The notes under the pieces were generated by a model. That model was not told the origin of the DNA and searched no databases. It was given only the letters and a program-made list of their open reading frames with translations. Below are positions 1 to 9,521 of a DNA stretch of 44,591 nucleotides, one piece after another. The stretch comes from Levilactobacillus tangyuanensis. Its GTDB lineage: Bacteria > Bacillota > Bacilli > Lactobacillales > Lactobacillaceae. Location of the stretch: positions 1 to 44,591 of the forward strand of contig NZ_RHOA01000015.1 of NCBI RefSeq assembly GCF_003946545.1. The letters run 5' to 3'. How positions within the stretch are numbered: the first letter of the stretch is position 1; each line of letters begins with the position of its first letter. The position numbers and the translations under genes are program-made.

Positions 1-49
1 ATTGGCGAACACCGATTGAGATCTTTTTGCGTGATCTGCGTTACTAAAT

Positions 50-928
50 TTGTTCAAGTTATTTCTTGCAATCTGCCTATTAGTCACTGCCAGTACTGTC
101 TATGGCGGAATGATCACTGCCTCAAGTAGTACCAGATTTGTCAGCAAGTTCAGCCATATCAGGGTCTCGAAACACAAAATTTCCGGAAAAACTTCTCGCG
201 GTGCAACGATTCAGCTACTGACAGCCAAGAGTAAGCAACTGGCCAAAACCGTTTCGAATCGAAAGGGTCACTTTTCAATTAAGCTTAAACACGCTAAACT
301 CACAAAGCTTAACTTTAAGTTGAAGGCCTCGAAACATGGGTTTCGGTCCAGATGGTTCAAACATTCTAAAACCGCAACCAAGATTTCGCGTAAGAAGGCG
401 CCTCAGAGTGGTTCGAATAAGCCAGTTGAGACTCCAGAACAAGTCAAGCCTGTCATCCCTGCCACTGTAAACCCTTCTCCTCAGCCATCCACCCTTCCCA
501 AATATCCGGCTACGGTGGAGCCAACAAAATCTAAAGAACAATTGATACAAGAAAAACTGAAACAACTAGACGATGCTTCTAACGATGCAGCTCGTATCCA
601 TGCGGAGTTCGACTCTAAATTAGCTCCCTTCAACGAAAAATACCTTTTAATAATCAGAGATTTTGAAAGCACAGATAAAGAAATTGATAAGCAACGCATC
701 GATTTGCAGAAGGCCATTATTTCTAAAGACAATGACCAAATAGACAAAACAAATAAGGAACTCACAAAATTAAAATCAGAATACGAGCAGAAACGTAAAG
801 ACTACATCGCTATTCAAGCAGAACATGACCGTCTGTATTCACCGATTAGTAAAGCAGAACGCCTCGTTATCGAATTGAAAAATGAGATCCTTGAGCTAGA
901 CCCTAGCTATTATCCTGACATGGCATAA
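50..928 (+). CDS. Secreted Ig-like/coiled-coil protein, paralogue A
   Basis: I recognise no named family. The start is a TTG giving a short signal-peptide-like N-terminus (residues 1-20, hydrophobic LFLAICLLV core). Residues 30-105 form a lysine-rich beta domain with GKT, GHFSI and a KASKHGF segment, followed by a proline/serine linker (120-155) and a long charged helix with coiled-coil character (160-285). The beta domain aligns by eye with the next gene and more distantly with the small secreted proteins at 16069 and 19381, so it is one of four paralogues in this window. No good ribosome binding site precedes the TTG and an in-frame stop lies at 32-34, so the N-terminus may be decayed or mis-assigned. 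The gene is visibly AT-richer than its paralogue next door. Probably exported; function unknown. Confidence 0.6.
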   Translation: MFKLFLAICLLVTASTVYGGMITASSSTRFVSKFSHIRVSKHKISGKTSRGATIQLLTAKSKQLAKTVSNRKGHFSIKLKHAKLTKLNFKLKASKHGFRSRWFKHSKTATKISRKKAPQSGSNKPVETPEQVKPVIPATVNPSPQPSTLPKYPATVEPTKSKEQLIQEKLKQLDDASNDAARIHAEFDSKLAPFNEKYLLIIRDFESTDKEIDKQRIDLQKAIISKDNDQIDKTNKELTKLKSEYEQKRKDYIAIQAEHDRLYSPISKAERLVIELKNEILELDPSYYPDMA

Positions 929-1088
929 TAGAATAAATTTCCGGATCAAGCCAAAATTTTTCTGTCGATTTCGGTTACAAATAACGTTGTAAGCACATCT
1001 GCTTTACGCAAGTTGTACGCAATGTTATAGTTTTGAATACTGGTAATGGTGTTAATAATTCAGGACATAAAAGGGGATTAAATAAATT

Positions 1089-1904
1089 ATGCAGACTAAG
1101 CAAATGCTACTGTTAGCCACAGCCTTCGCCGCCATGCCGACCAAGGGCAAACCGGCCGCTAAGCAATTGAAGCCACTGATGAAGTTTCGCCACCTGCATG
1201 TGTCGAAGCACAAGGTCACTGGCAAGACGGTTAAGCACGCCCAAGTCCACATCTATGACCTGAGACATCACACCCTGTTAAGCGCTCAGGCTGACCGTCA
1301 CGGCCACTTTAGCATCCGCTCCAAGCAAAGTAACCTGGGCAAGCTAAAGTTCCATCTGATTGCCACTAAGCCCGGTTATCAAGCTCGTGTTCTGACGCAC
1401 CAATTGAAGAAAAACAAAGCTACCGCCTCGGAAAAAACGGCTGTCCTGATTGAAAATAGCCCCGCCCTGCCGGTCAAGGTCACCGCTCGGCCTGCTCATC
1501 AGCAGCCCAAGCAACAGGTGCAGGATTTACTGACCCAACTACGTTCCGTGGCCGCCGCCGAGAAACGGGAAATTCTGGCCCAACGATCCTCAAGAAAAAC
1601 CATCCAGGAGCATCAAGAAATTCTCCGACGGTTACAGAACACCCTGGCACAGTCACAATTAGACCTGACGGCGGCGGAAAAGTCCGGTAATCAGTCGCTC
1701 CAACGGTCTTTGAAGGATGAGGTCCTGGCCGCGCGGACCGAGCTGTCTAATCAAATCGATGTGTTCAAGGTAGATACCGATACCCTGCACAGCCTCAACG
1801 TGGCGCTAAACTATTTCAAGACGCAGAAAACAGTTCTCAAGGAACGACTGGCCTCACTGGATGCCAATTCCGACACTGACAAGGTGACCGTTGCCCGGGC
1901 CTAA
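1089..1904 (+). CDS. Secreted Ig-like/coiled-coil protein, paralogue B
   Basis: This is a paralogue of the preceding gene with the same order: a weak signal-like N-terminus (MLLLATAFAA), a beta domain at about residues 30-110 (HVSKHKVTGKT, GHFSIRSK, KPGYQAR), then a helical coiled-coil region (about 140-260, rich in Q, L, E, R). A GGGGAT ribosome binding site sits about 10 nt before the ATG. The coding sequence is much richer in G and C than its neighbour at 50-928, although the proteins align, so the two copies have had different histories. Followed by a hairpin terminator at 1958. Function unknown; the shared fold suggests a surface or matrix adhesion role, which is inference. Confidence 0.65.
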   Translation: MQTKQMLLLATAFAAMPTKGKPAAKQLKPLMKFRHLHVSKHKVTGKTVKHAQVHIYDLRHHTLLSAQADRHGHFSIRSKQSNLGKLKFHLIATKPGYQARVLTHQLKKNKATASEKTAVLIENSPALPVKVTARPAHQQPKQQVQDLLTQLRSVAAAEKREILAQRSSRKTIQEHQEILRRLQNTLAQSQLDLTAAEKSGNQSLQRSLKDEVLAARTELSNQIDVFKVDTDTLHSLNVALNYFKTQKTVLKERLASLDANSDTDKVTVARA

Positions 1905-1955
1905 TCAGTCCCCACTGGCCAACAACCGCTCAAGCACCAACAAATCATGGCCACT

Positions 1956-1984
1956 AAAAAAGGCGGAGCTCAGCTCCGCCTTTG
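1956..1984. terminator. Bidirectional intrinsic terminator
   Basis: A perfect 12-bp stem (AAAGGCGGAGCT / AGCTCCGCCTTT) with a one-base loop lies between two convergent genes. The A-run on the left gives a good U-tract for azlD on the minus strand; the plus-strand tail is weaker. Confidence 0.85.
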
Positions 1985-1999
1985 ATTGATAGAGTTAAA

Positions 2000-2335
2000 T
2001 TAAGCGATGACCATCGATAACAGGAAAACACTGATTAAACCGATAATCACTGAGATTGCCATCGACCGAGTCCGGTACGCGACCACCACGACGATAACGG
2101 CCGCGATCATCTCAGAATATTTGGAAAAGATAAACTGGTAGCTTTCACTATCAATGAAAATATCCTTCACGACCAACGCCGTAAATAATGCCACGGGAAC
2201 GAACTTCATCCATTCGTTGAACCATTCGGGAATTTCCCGCTTGGTGAACAACATCAGGGGGAAGAAACGCGGGATAAATGCGACGAAAAAGCCGAGGATG
2301 ATTAGCCAAAAGTGTTGCGTACTATTCCAATTCAT
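2000..2335 (-). CDS. azlD: AzlD-family branched-chain amino acid transport subunit
   Basis: A 111-residue protein with three to four membrane segments, of the size and pattern of AzlD (residues 8-28 with FVAFIPRFFPLML, 45-65, 75-95, 90-110). AzlD is the small partner of AzlC in an exporter of branched-chain amino acids and some analogues. It lies 17 nt downstream of azlC on the same strand, the standard pairing, and starts at an ATG preceded by CAGGAGA. The proline-arginine pair in the first segment is typical of the family. Both genes end at the shared terminator at 1956. No regulator gene lies nearby. Confidence 0.88.
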   Translation of the reverse strand: MNWNSTQHFWLIILGFFVAFIPRFFPLMLFTKREIPEWFNEWMKFVPVALFTALVVKDIFIDSESYQFIFSKYSEMIAAVIVVVVAYRTRSMAISVIIGLISVFLLSMVIA

Positions 2336-2352
2336 ATAGCGTCTCCTGTATC

Positions 2353-3156
2353 CTAATTATCTTCTGTGTTCTCAACAACCGATTTCTTAGCCCCGGGACT
2401 GCGAAGTTTCCACAACCAGTGACTGTCTGGTAAATGCTTCTTCAGGGTGGTCTCTAGGAAGAAACCAATCAATGAAGCGATAATGGTCGAAATGACCAAC
2501 CCCAGGGTACTCTTGGTTAGCATCATGCATAGGGCCGCAAACACCCCGGAAATCAGGCAGATCACAATGGTCAGCCGGTTCTTAATCTGCATGACAATCA
2601 TATACAAGAACAATGCCGTCAGTGCGAAGTTAACGACCCCTAGGTCAATCTTCAACGCACTCCCGATCAGACTGCCGATAACGTTGCTGACAGCCCAAAA
2701 GAGTAAAGAATAGTGCTCCACCATCAAAGCCTCTTTACCCGTCCACTTCTTGTCAGTGGCGAATTTTAAATAGTTAATGGCGTAATTTTCATCATTTAAC
2801 GAGACCGCAAAGATAAACAAAAAGCGGTTTGATTGGCCCTTTAAGTATGGCGATAAGCTCGAACTCAATAAGGCATAACGTAATTCCAAGAAGAACAGCA
2901 TCAAAACAATTGAAAGTAATGGGGAATTAATCGTCAACATCGTGGCAATTAGAAATTGTGCCCCACCAGAAAAGATTAGCAATGAAACCAATCCGGTCAG
3001 TAAGGTATTGAATCCTGCCGCGTGTAGCAAAATCCCACAAGCCAGCCCAATAGGAATGTAACTTAGATTCAAGGGCATGGCTACCCGCAAGGTCGACCGC
3101 CATAAGGGTTCATCGGGGTCCGGCACCTGCTTGGGGTTTGGCCGTCGTTTATTCAA
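2353..3156 (-). CDS. azlC: AzlC-family branched-chain amino acid exporter
   Basis: A 267-residue polytopic protein with the AzlC signature GLACGILLHAAGF followed by FSGGAQFL and the FFLELRYALLSSSLSPYL segment. AzlC is the main subunit of an amino-acid efflux system and pairs with AzlD, encoded just downstream. The start is a TTG 9 nt after a clear GGAGG, with an N-terminal cytosolic extension rich in P, D and R (residues 1-18). The C-terminus carries a polar tail (AKKSVVENTEDN). The pair forms a two-gene operon transcribed leftward. Confidence 0.9.
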   Translation of the reverse strand: MNKRRPNPKQVPDPDEPLWRSTLRVAMPLNLSYIPIGLACGILLHAAGFNTLLTGLVSLLIFSGGAQFLIATMLTINSPLLSIVLMLFFLELRYALLSSSLSPYLKGQSNRFLFIFAVSLNDENYAINYLKFATDKKWTGKEALMVEHYSLLFWAVSNVIGSLIGSALKIDLGVVNFALTALFLYMIVMQIKNRLTIVICLISGVFAALCMMLTKSTLGLVISTIIASLIGFFLETTLKKHLPDSHWLWKLRSPGAKKSVVENTEDN

Positions 3157-3420
3157 TAATGTTTGCCTCCGTCGAAATACTTGAGATATGAAGCAAGTTA
3201 ATGGATTTACCCGTTATCCACAAAACACAATGATATTTTAACATGTTTCATGCTATTTTCATATAACAACCGTGATATTTAGCAAAGGTAATCGGGCATT
3301 CCGGCGGGTTTCATTAAAACTTTGTGAAATTGCAAAGCCCATTTTCATCATTTTCACGCCGATTCAAGGGGCTCCACCGACTTTCCATCCTGAGCCGGAT
3401 GGCCCCTTTGACTGACACCA
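3157..3420. other. Intergenic region upstream of azlCD
   Basis: The region is AT-rich near the azlC start and should contain the azlCD promoter on the minus strand, but no clear -35/-10 pair stands out. I see no gene and no copy of the dispersed repeat. Confidence 0.4.
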
Positions 3421-3458
3421 TAAAAAATGTCGCAAGGCCTGTGGCCCTGCGACATTTT
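3421..3458 (-). terminator. Intrinsic terminator of the YhgE gene
   Basis: An 11-bp stem (AAAATGTCGCA / TGCGACATTTT) with an inner GGCC/GGCC pairing, followed on the minus strand by TTTTTTA. It lies just after the stop codon at 3467. Confidence 0.9.
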
Positions 3459-3466
3459 CCATTATT

Positions 3467-6400
3467 TTATGAATGTGAATTAGTATTTGGATCCTCAACG
3501 GCGCCCAACTTTTGGTTGTCATCCAGTTGAGAAACGCCCATCAGATGCTTCTTCTTTAACCAGATCATCGTTGGCCACAACAGGGCTAACGCGACAATCA
3601 TAAAGAGTAAGAGCATCCAGAACGCCTTACCAACCATCCCTGGCATCCCTGACGTAATCGCATCCCGGAATCCGAGAATGGAGTAAGTCATTGGCAAGAA
3701 TGGATGAACGGCGTTGTAGAACGAGTTCGTGACTTCCATAGGGAACGTCCCACCGGAACCACCAAGTTGCAACATCAGGAGAACCATGGCCAAGAACCGA
3801 CCAGGGTTGTCCAACAGCATCGACAGGAACATGACAATGAACATCGACGCCTCCGAGAACATGATGGAGACCAGAATCATTTGCATTGGGTGAACAACAC
3901 TCAAGCCACCCAACATCATCAATGATGGTTCGATAACGGCCATCGCAAGCGCTACGACAGCTCCGATAGAAACCTTACTGAAGAACCAGCCGGTCGCACT
4001 ACCATCTGCCTTAGAAACCTTACGGATTGGGAAGGCAAAGTTGAAGACCAAGGCCCCAACATAGAGTGCCACGGACAGAACGTACGGTGCTAAGGCATGG
4101 CCATAGTTTGGTACGTAGCTGTAGCTTTCATGCTTCAGGTGAGTTGGTGCAGCGAACATGTCCGCCGTCTTGTCAGACAGTGGTTGGTCGTTGATCTGCT
4201 TAGCCCCACTCTTCAAGGACGTGGCCAATTGGCCTTGACCCTTGTTAAGCTTGTTGGCACCACTGATAATCTGGCCGTTCTTATCAACTAATTGTTGTGA
4301 CCCGTTGGCAGCTTGGTTAACCCCGCTGACCAGAGCCGGTACCTTGCCGTTCAAGGTGGTCAAGCCAGCGCTAAGGGTACTTGCACCCTGATTAAGCTGG
4401 TTGCCCGCAGACGTCAATTTAGGCGTGTTTGCTTGCAACTTGTTAACACCAACAGCAGCCTGGTTAATGCCGCTTGTCAATTGACTCATACCTGACGTTA
4501 ATGATGGGCTCTTCTTGACCAGCTTCTTTGAGCCATCGGACAATTGAGTAACCCCTGCCGTTAAGGCTGGCACTTGCTTGTTCAACTTCGTTAAGCCATC
4601 CGTCAACTGGTTAGATCCATCTAAAGCGCTATGAACACCTGCAGTATACGTATCAAGTCCCGTGCTAAGCTTGGTTGCACCCGTAGATAATTTCCCTATC
4701 AGGTCTTTCGAACTTCCTAATTGTTGCAGAACCGGCATTTGAGCCTGTAGTTGAGTTAACGCACTAGCCACATCGGAATAGTCCTGTGGTTTTAAATTGG
4801 AGTTACTTAAACTTTGTAATACTGGCATCAAATTAACTAACTTAGGAGCAACGGTTTGCAAAGCTACGATGTCGTTAAGTTTGCTTGTAAGGCCGGTTAA
4901 CGTGGTATTTAATTCCATCACATGGCTAACCAAAGACTCAACCGCAGCATTATAGGCGGAATCGCCCGTATTTGCAGCAGCCGGAGCTGGTGTATCTTTA
5001 CCAGCCGTTACAGCTCCTGCTTTGGCATCAGCAGTTGTCGCATCCCGAGCAACCTGTTGAGTAGCATTCTTGATCGCGGTATCATCACCGCTCTTGACTG
5101 CAGCTTGGAGATCAGCTGTGTCACTCTTGGTTGCGGCCGCAGCATCCTGTGATGCTTTGATTTCTGCACTGTTACTGCCAGTTGTTGAGCCCGAAGTAGC
5201 CGTTGAAGAACTACTTCCTGAACTTGAAGGCTTGTTAGCTTCAATATTCTTAATGTCAGTGCTGATGGCAGTCTGGAGAGTTGGTAACCCAGACAGGTCA
5301 GCAGGATTAAGCCCGCTCAACGATTTTAATCCATTTTCTAATGTTGCCACATCATTCTGCGTTAGGTTCAGGTCACCGTTGTTGGCTAGAGATTGTAAAA
5401 GCCCACGAAGTTCGTCTAGCTTTGTAGGATCGGCTGTTAGTGTTGAAAGAGCACCCAAACTTGGTCCAAGTTTCGTAACCAGCGCATTAATATCGGTAAC
5501 CCCACCGGCTACTGATTTGGCGCCAGAGTTTAAATCTTTCGAATTTTTATCCAATTCTTTTAGCCCTGACGTCAATTTATTGCTACCAGTACTCAACTTG
5601 GTAACGCCACTAGCTAATGGCCCAACCTTCGTCGTTAATTTACCCAGCCCAGAATTCAAGCTGTAAACCCCATTGACATACTTGTAGACACCTGAATTCA
5701 GCTTGTTAGCACCAGCCTGCATCGTTGGCATCTTAGCACTCAGTTGGCTAACACCACCGGTAAATTGGTTAACACCGGACGTGTATTGACCGAGGCCAGA
5801 AGCCAGGGTGGCCGAGCCATCCGTCAGCTTCTGAATCCCGTTCGACAGTGGTTGAACCTTGGTCTTCATGGTTAACAGGCCATCGTTAAGCTGAGAGACA
5901 CCAGTGGTGTAGGCGTTCAGACCATCCGTCAAGGTAACGGTCCCGTCCTTTAACTTGGCAGAACCCTTGGCAGCCTTGTCCATCCCCTGACCCACAGCGT
6001 AGATTTGCTTAAACGTTGCTTGGGCGTAGGCCTTGGTAACCTTGGCCTTGATCTGGCTATCCAACTTGTCGGAACCAACTTCACTCATAACCTGAGCGAT
6101 GTAGTTGGCCGACCCGTTCGTCTTGTAGCTAAAGGTCATCTTCTTGGGCGTTTTGTCCAGCGCCGTTGCGGCGTTAGCCGAGAAGTTCTTTGGAATCGTG
6201 ATGACGGTGTAGTACTTGTGATGCTTCAAGCCATCTGCTGCCTTGCTTGCGGAAACGAACCGCCAGCCCAACTGATGGTTCTTCTTCAGGTTTGACACCG
6301 TCTGATCCCCAACATTTAATTTCTGCCCCTTGAAACTTACCGCCTGGTCATTGTTGACCACGGCAACGGGCAGTTTACCGGTTTCCCCATATGGGTCCCA

Positions 6401-6517
6401 AACCGATTTTAGAAAGAAAATACTATAGAGGAATGGAATAAACATAATGGCAATAACCGAGATTAAAATCAGTCGGTTGTGCCGGATGTAGCTCCATTCG
6501 CCTTTAATCATGTCCAC
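3467..6517 (-). CDS. YhgE/Pip family envelope protein, unusually long
   Basis: A 1016-residue member of the YhgE/Pip (phage infection protein) family. An N-terminal membrane segment (about 14-36) is followed by an extracytoplasmic domain, then a very long region of repeated LxxGxxxLxxG units (KLxDGxxTLxxGL, LSxGxxKLTSGL), and a C-terminal ABC-2-like block of about six membrane helices (from about residue 800). Homologues include the Lactococcus phage receptor Pip and Bacillus YueB, which phages use as receptors; ESX/Type VII secretion links are known for YueB. Start GTG has AGGGAG 9 nt upstream; an ATG two codons later is an alternative. A Ser/Thr/Ala-rich insert (about 425-520) interrupts the repeats and is coded in a visibly different composition. 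No adjacent regulator or secretion genes. Confidence 0.88.
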   Translation of the reverse strand: MDMIKGEWSYIRHNRLILISVIAIMFIPFLYSIFFLKSVWDPYGETGKLPVAVVNNDQAVSFKGQKLNVGDQTVSNLKKNHQLGWRFVSASKAADGLKHHKYYTVITIPKNFSANAATALDKTPKKMTFSYKTNGSANYIAQVMSEVGSDKLDSQIKAKVTKAYAQATFKQIYAVGQGMDKAAKGSAKLKDGTVTLTDGLNAYTTGVSQLNDGLLTMKTKVQPLSNGIQKLTDGSATLASGLGQYTSGVNQFTGGVSQLSAKMPTMQAGANKLNSGVYKYVNGVYSLNSGLGKLTTKVGPLASGVTKLSTGSNKLTSGLKELDKNSKDLNSGAKSVAGGVTDINALVTKLGPSLGALSTLTADPTKLDELRGLLQSLANNGDLNLTQNDVATLENGLKSLSGLNPADLSGLPTLQTAISTDIKNIEANKPSSSGSSSSTATSGSTTGSNSAEIKASQDAAAATKSDTADLQAAVKSGDDTAIKNATQQVARDATTADAKAGAVTAGKDTPAPAAANTGDSAYNAAVESLVSHVMELNTTLTGLTSKLNDIVALQTVAPKLVNLMPVLQSLSNSNLKPQDYSDVASALTQLQAQMPVLQQLGSSKDLIGKLSTGATKLSTGLDTYTAGVHSALDGSNQLTDGLTKLNKQVPALTAGVTQLSDGSKKLVKKSPSLTSGMSQLTSGINQAAVGVNKLQANTPKLTSAGNQLNQGASTLSAGLTTLNGKVPALVSGVNQAANGSQQLVDKNGQIISGANKLNKGQGQLATSLKSGAKQINDQPLSDKTADMFAAPTHLKHESYSYVPNYGHALAPYVLSVALYVGALVFNFAFPIRKVSKADGSATGWFFSKVSIGAVVALAMAVIEPSLMMLGGLSVVHPMQMILVSIMFSEASMFIVMFLSMLLDNPGRFLAMVLLMLQLGGSGGTFPMEVTNSFYNAVHPFLPMTYSILGFRDAITSGMPGMVGKAFWMLLLFMIVALALLWPTMIWLKKKHLMGVSQLDDNQKLGAVEDPNTNSHS

Positions 6518-6816
6518 TTGTTTCAGCTCCCTTTATCCTCAAAATAACCTTAAATAATTGCAGTCTCTTTTATAATAGAAGTATCTTCGCACATTATTAC
6601 TTGACTTGTCAAAACAATAACATGCCATCGACTATTAATAGAAATCGCCACCACCCGCACCCCATCAATGTTTCGGGCCGTTTTACGTTAATTTTTAAAA
6701 TTTTTCGGTTGGTTAAATAAATCCCTCAGGTTACGAAAAAGCTTACCAAACCGGCCCGCAACCCGCCTTGATCTGAATCAACCTTCCCCTAGCTCGGGAA
6801 AGGCCGGACCAAACCG
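6518..6816. other. Intergenic region upstream of the YhgE gene
   Basis: Holds the YhgE promoter region. A small palindrome TTGACTTGTCAA lies at 6601-6612 and could be an operator. The rest, up to the dacA terminator, shows no gene and no repeat copy. Confidence 0.35.
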
Positions 6817-6853
6817 TAAAAAAATCCGCTACCTCGTTATTTCGGTAGCGGAT
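6817..6853 (-). terminator. Intrinsic terminator of dacA
   Basis: A 10-bp perfect stem (ATCCGCTACC / GGTAGCGGAT) with a 10-nt loop, followed on the minus strand by seven T residues. Confidence 0.92.
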
Positions 6854-6876
6854 GACTACTATATTAATTTAACCCC

Positions 6877-8211
6877 TTAGAACAAGGCGACGATCGACCG
6901 CCATGCCCGAACCAGGAAGTTGGCCTTCTCGACGGGTTCCGTCACCTTGAGGGGAACCTTGGTCGTCTTGGTATTACCCAAGAAGCCTAACTGGTCACCC
7001 TTCAGAGAAACATTGGCCGTCCCGACCTGGTCATTCTTGGCAACTGGGGCTTCCAGCGCCTTATCCTTAGCTAACTTCGCGGTTAGCTGCGGCGTGGCCC
7101 GAACGTTGCTGGCTACCTGGTCGTTACGAATCCACAAGTCAACATCGCTGGCCAAGGCCGTCTTAGCCGTTGGCTGCTTGGCATCGTGCGTCTTAACCGA
7201 CTTGGCCCCAGCAATCTGCGTGCCGGCCTTGAAGGAAACGGTCTTGAAGTTATTGTAAACATACGACATCATCTTCTGGGTCTGTTGAAACCGGGAAGGA
7301 TCGGTCTCGGACTTGTGAGCGGCGTGCAAGACAACCGTCACAATACGCTTCCCGCCATTGTTGGCGGTCCCGGTAAAGTTTGCGCCGGCAGCATCGGACG
7401 TCCCCGTCTTCAGCCCGTCAACGTTGAGCTTGGTGTAAGCGGCCGTGAGCCCCTTCAACATCCAGTTCCAGTTTTCCATCTTGGTGGCATCCTTCGTACC
7501 CTTTTCGAACCACATCTTGGAAACCTTGGTGGTGTCGAGCACTTCCGGATACTTGTTTAACAAAGCCACGGCCAACGTTGCTTGGTCGGCGGCCGACCAT
7601 TCGTTCTCGGCCTTGGCGGCAGCCTTGCTGTCCCCTAATTTGCCGACCTGCTTATTGGTCAACCCACAGGCGTTGTAAATCTTAACATTGGTCATGCCTA
7701 GGTCCTTGGCCTTGGTCTTCATCTTGGAAACGAAGGCTTGGGGTGAACCGGCAACCGCCGTCCCCAGGGCTTCGATGGCCCCATTGGCGGAATAAATCAA
7801 GGAAGCCTGATACAAGGACTTCACCGTGTAGCTATGGCCCGCCCGTAATGGCACGTTCGACAGCTTGGTGTTTTGGGCAACCTTGGCCGTCGCGGCGTCA
7901 ATCTTAACCTGCTGGTTCCACTTCAGCTTACCGCTGTGAACGGCCTCCAGAACGAGGTAGATCGACAACAGCTTACTCATCGAGGCCACCGGCAAGGTCT
8001 TGTCGGCGTCCTTACTGTATAGAATCTGACCGGTCTTGGCGTCGACCGCGATGCCGGCCTTAGCCTTCAAATTAACCGTGGAACTGGTGGTACTCTTCGT
8101 CGCCGCCTGAGCGGTTACCGTCGCGGGGGCAACGCTCATCCCACTGGCAGCACCGGTGAACAAGGTCATCGCCGTGACGAGACCAATCACAACTTGCTTT
8201 AATCGTTTCAT
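6877..8211 (-). CDS. dacA: D-alanyl-D-alanine carboxypeptidase (PBP5/6 type)
   Basis: A low-molecular-weight penicillin-binding protein that trims the terminal D-Ala from peptidoglycan stem peptides outside the membrane. A signal peptide covers residues 1-37 (ending AQA-A). All three active-site motifs are intact: S77-M-S-K80, S141-A-N143 and K268-T-G270. A C-terminal beta domain follows, and a final hydrophobic/amphipathic stretch (FLVRAWRSIVALF) should anchor it in the membrane. At 444 residues it is normal length. AGGAG lies 10 nt before the ATG. It is only 47 nt downstream of the histidine kinase gene and has its own terminator, so it is likely cotranscribed with the two-component system and may be its target. 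Confidence 0.95.
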   Translation of the reverse strand: MKRLKQVVIGLVTAMTLFTGAASGMSVAPATVTAQAATKSTTSSTVNLKAKAGIAVDAKTGQILYSKDADKTLPVASMSKLLSIYLVLEAVHSGKLKWNQQVKIDAATAKVAQNTKLSNVPLRAGHSYTVKSLYQASLIYSANGAIEALGTAVAGSPQAFVSKMKTKAKDLGMTNVKIYNACGLTNKQVGKLGDSKAAAKAENEWSAADQATLAVALLNKYPEVLDTTKVSKMWFEKGTKDATKMENWNWMLKGLTAAYTKLNVDGLKTGTSDAAGANFTGTANNGGKRIVTVVLHAAHKSETDPSRFQQTQKMMSYVYNNFKTVSFKAGTQIAGAKSVKTHDAKQPTAKTALASDVDLWIRNDQVASNVRATPQLTAKLAKDKALEAPVAKNDQVGTANVSLKGDQLGFLGNTKTTKVPLKVTEPVEKANFLVRAWRSIVALF

Positions 8212-8258
8212 TTAACTTAAAACTCCTCTATATGTAGGTCGCCGAGTCGGCCGACACT

Positions 8259-9434
8259 TTATTTCGTTGATCCCGCTGTCTTTAATTCTTTGGGGATCTC
8301 TAAGGGGTGATCTTGTTTGACTGGTAAATGAATGACGAAACTGGTCAGATCATCATCTGATTCGACATAAATATAGCCACCGTGTAGGGCAACAATACTT
8401 TGCGCGATCGCTAGGCCCAGCCCAGTCCCACCGGTTTCCTTGGACCGCGACTCTTCAACCCGGTAGAACCGTTCGAAGATTAACGCCAGGGACTCCTTAG
8501 GAATCTTCGGACCGTCATTGGTCACGCGAACCTCCAACTCCTGGTCGTTGACCCGCTTGGCAATCAAATTAATCTCGGTCCCGCCATCCCCGTATTTCAG
8601 GGCATTGGCCACCAGATTATTAAAGACCCGTACCAGTTTCTCTGGGTCGGCCTCCATCATCAGGCTGGCCGGGGTGCTTGAGGCCCCGATCGTCATGTCT
8701 TTCTTCTGGGCTTCCAACTCAAAGCTGGCCCCCAGTTGCGCCAACATCGCGGCCAAATCAATCTTGGTCAGACTGAGTGGCGTATCCGTCTGCCGCACCT
8801 TGGTGTATTCAAACAAATCATCCACCAGGGACTTCATTTGCTTGGACTTCAGGAAGGCCGTATGGGTGTATTTCAACAGGTCGTCTTCGGAATGATACTG
8901 CTGGTCTTCAATCAGGCCCAGGTAACCAATGATCGAGGTCAATGGCGTCCGAATATCGTGACTGACGTTTGTAATCAGCTCATCCTTGGACTTCTCAATC
9001 GCCCGCTCCTCATCCATCGAATGGATGACGGAATCCACCAGGGCATTGACGGAATCCACCACCCGCTGCACGTCCCCACTGACCCGGAACGGAATCCGGT
9101 GATCGAAGTGACCGTTGGCAATGTAGTGAAGTTCTTCAATAATGTGGTGGAGTTGCATCTGCCGGTAACGCCGAATCAGGCGCCACCAAACAACTAAGGC
9201 GTCGGCAATTAACATCAAGCCAATGAACAGATTCTCCCAACTCCATAGCTGAAACTTATTGGGCCCCAACATGATGGAGCGCTTGATGATAAAGATCCCG
9301 TCTCGCAGGCCTGGGTTGCTTTCGATGGCCTGAATAATCAGGACCAATAGCGCCAGGTTCAGCATGAACAACAGGATCACCGTGACAACCCCCTCTAACC
9401 AGAGGGCACTCTTCTCTCGTGTGGTCAGCTTCAT
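8259..9434 (-). CDS. Two-component sensor histidine kinase
   Basis: A membrane histidine kinase with two membrane segments (about residues 14-36 and 68-86) flanking a short extracellular loop of about 30 residues, then HAMP (87-145), the H-box with phospho-acceptor H159 in NVSHDIRTP, and a HATPase domain with N-box (NNLVANALKYG) and G-box (GTGLGLAIA). I placed the start at the ATG at 9434 rather than a TTG 15 nt upstream, because GGGAGG lies 7 nt before this ATG and would be inside the longer reading frame. The response regulator gene is 87 nt upstream. The short sensor loop suggests that it senses a signal in the membrane or its interface. The exact paralogue cannot be named. Confidence 0.93.
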   Translation of the reverse strand: MKLTTREKSALWLEGVVTVILLFMLNLALLVLIIQAIESNPGLRDGIFIIKRSIMLGPNKFQLWSWENLFIGLMLIADALVVWWRLIRRYRQMQLHHIIEELHYIANGHFDHRIPFRVSGDVQRVVDSVNALVDSVIHSMDEERAIEKSKDELITNVSHDIRTPLTSIIGYLGLIEDQQYHSEDDLLKYTHTAFLKSKQMKSLVDDLFEYTKVRQTDTPLSLTKIDLAAMLAQLGASFELEAQKKDMTIGASSTPASLMMEADPEKLVRVFNNLVANALKYGDGGTEINLIAKRVNDQELEVRVTNDGPKIPKESLALIFERFYRVEESRSKETGGTGLGLAIAQSIVALHGGYIYVESDDDLTSFVIHLPVKQDHPLEIPKELKTAGSTK

Positions 9435-9521
9435 GCTCTGACCTCCCAAGCGTCAATCAACCGGGAGTCGCTAAGTTTTTCCATTGAACATCCCATCTTT
9501 CCTGACTGCCACCTTAAACCA

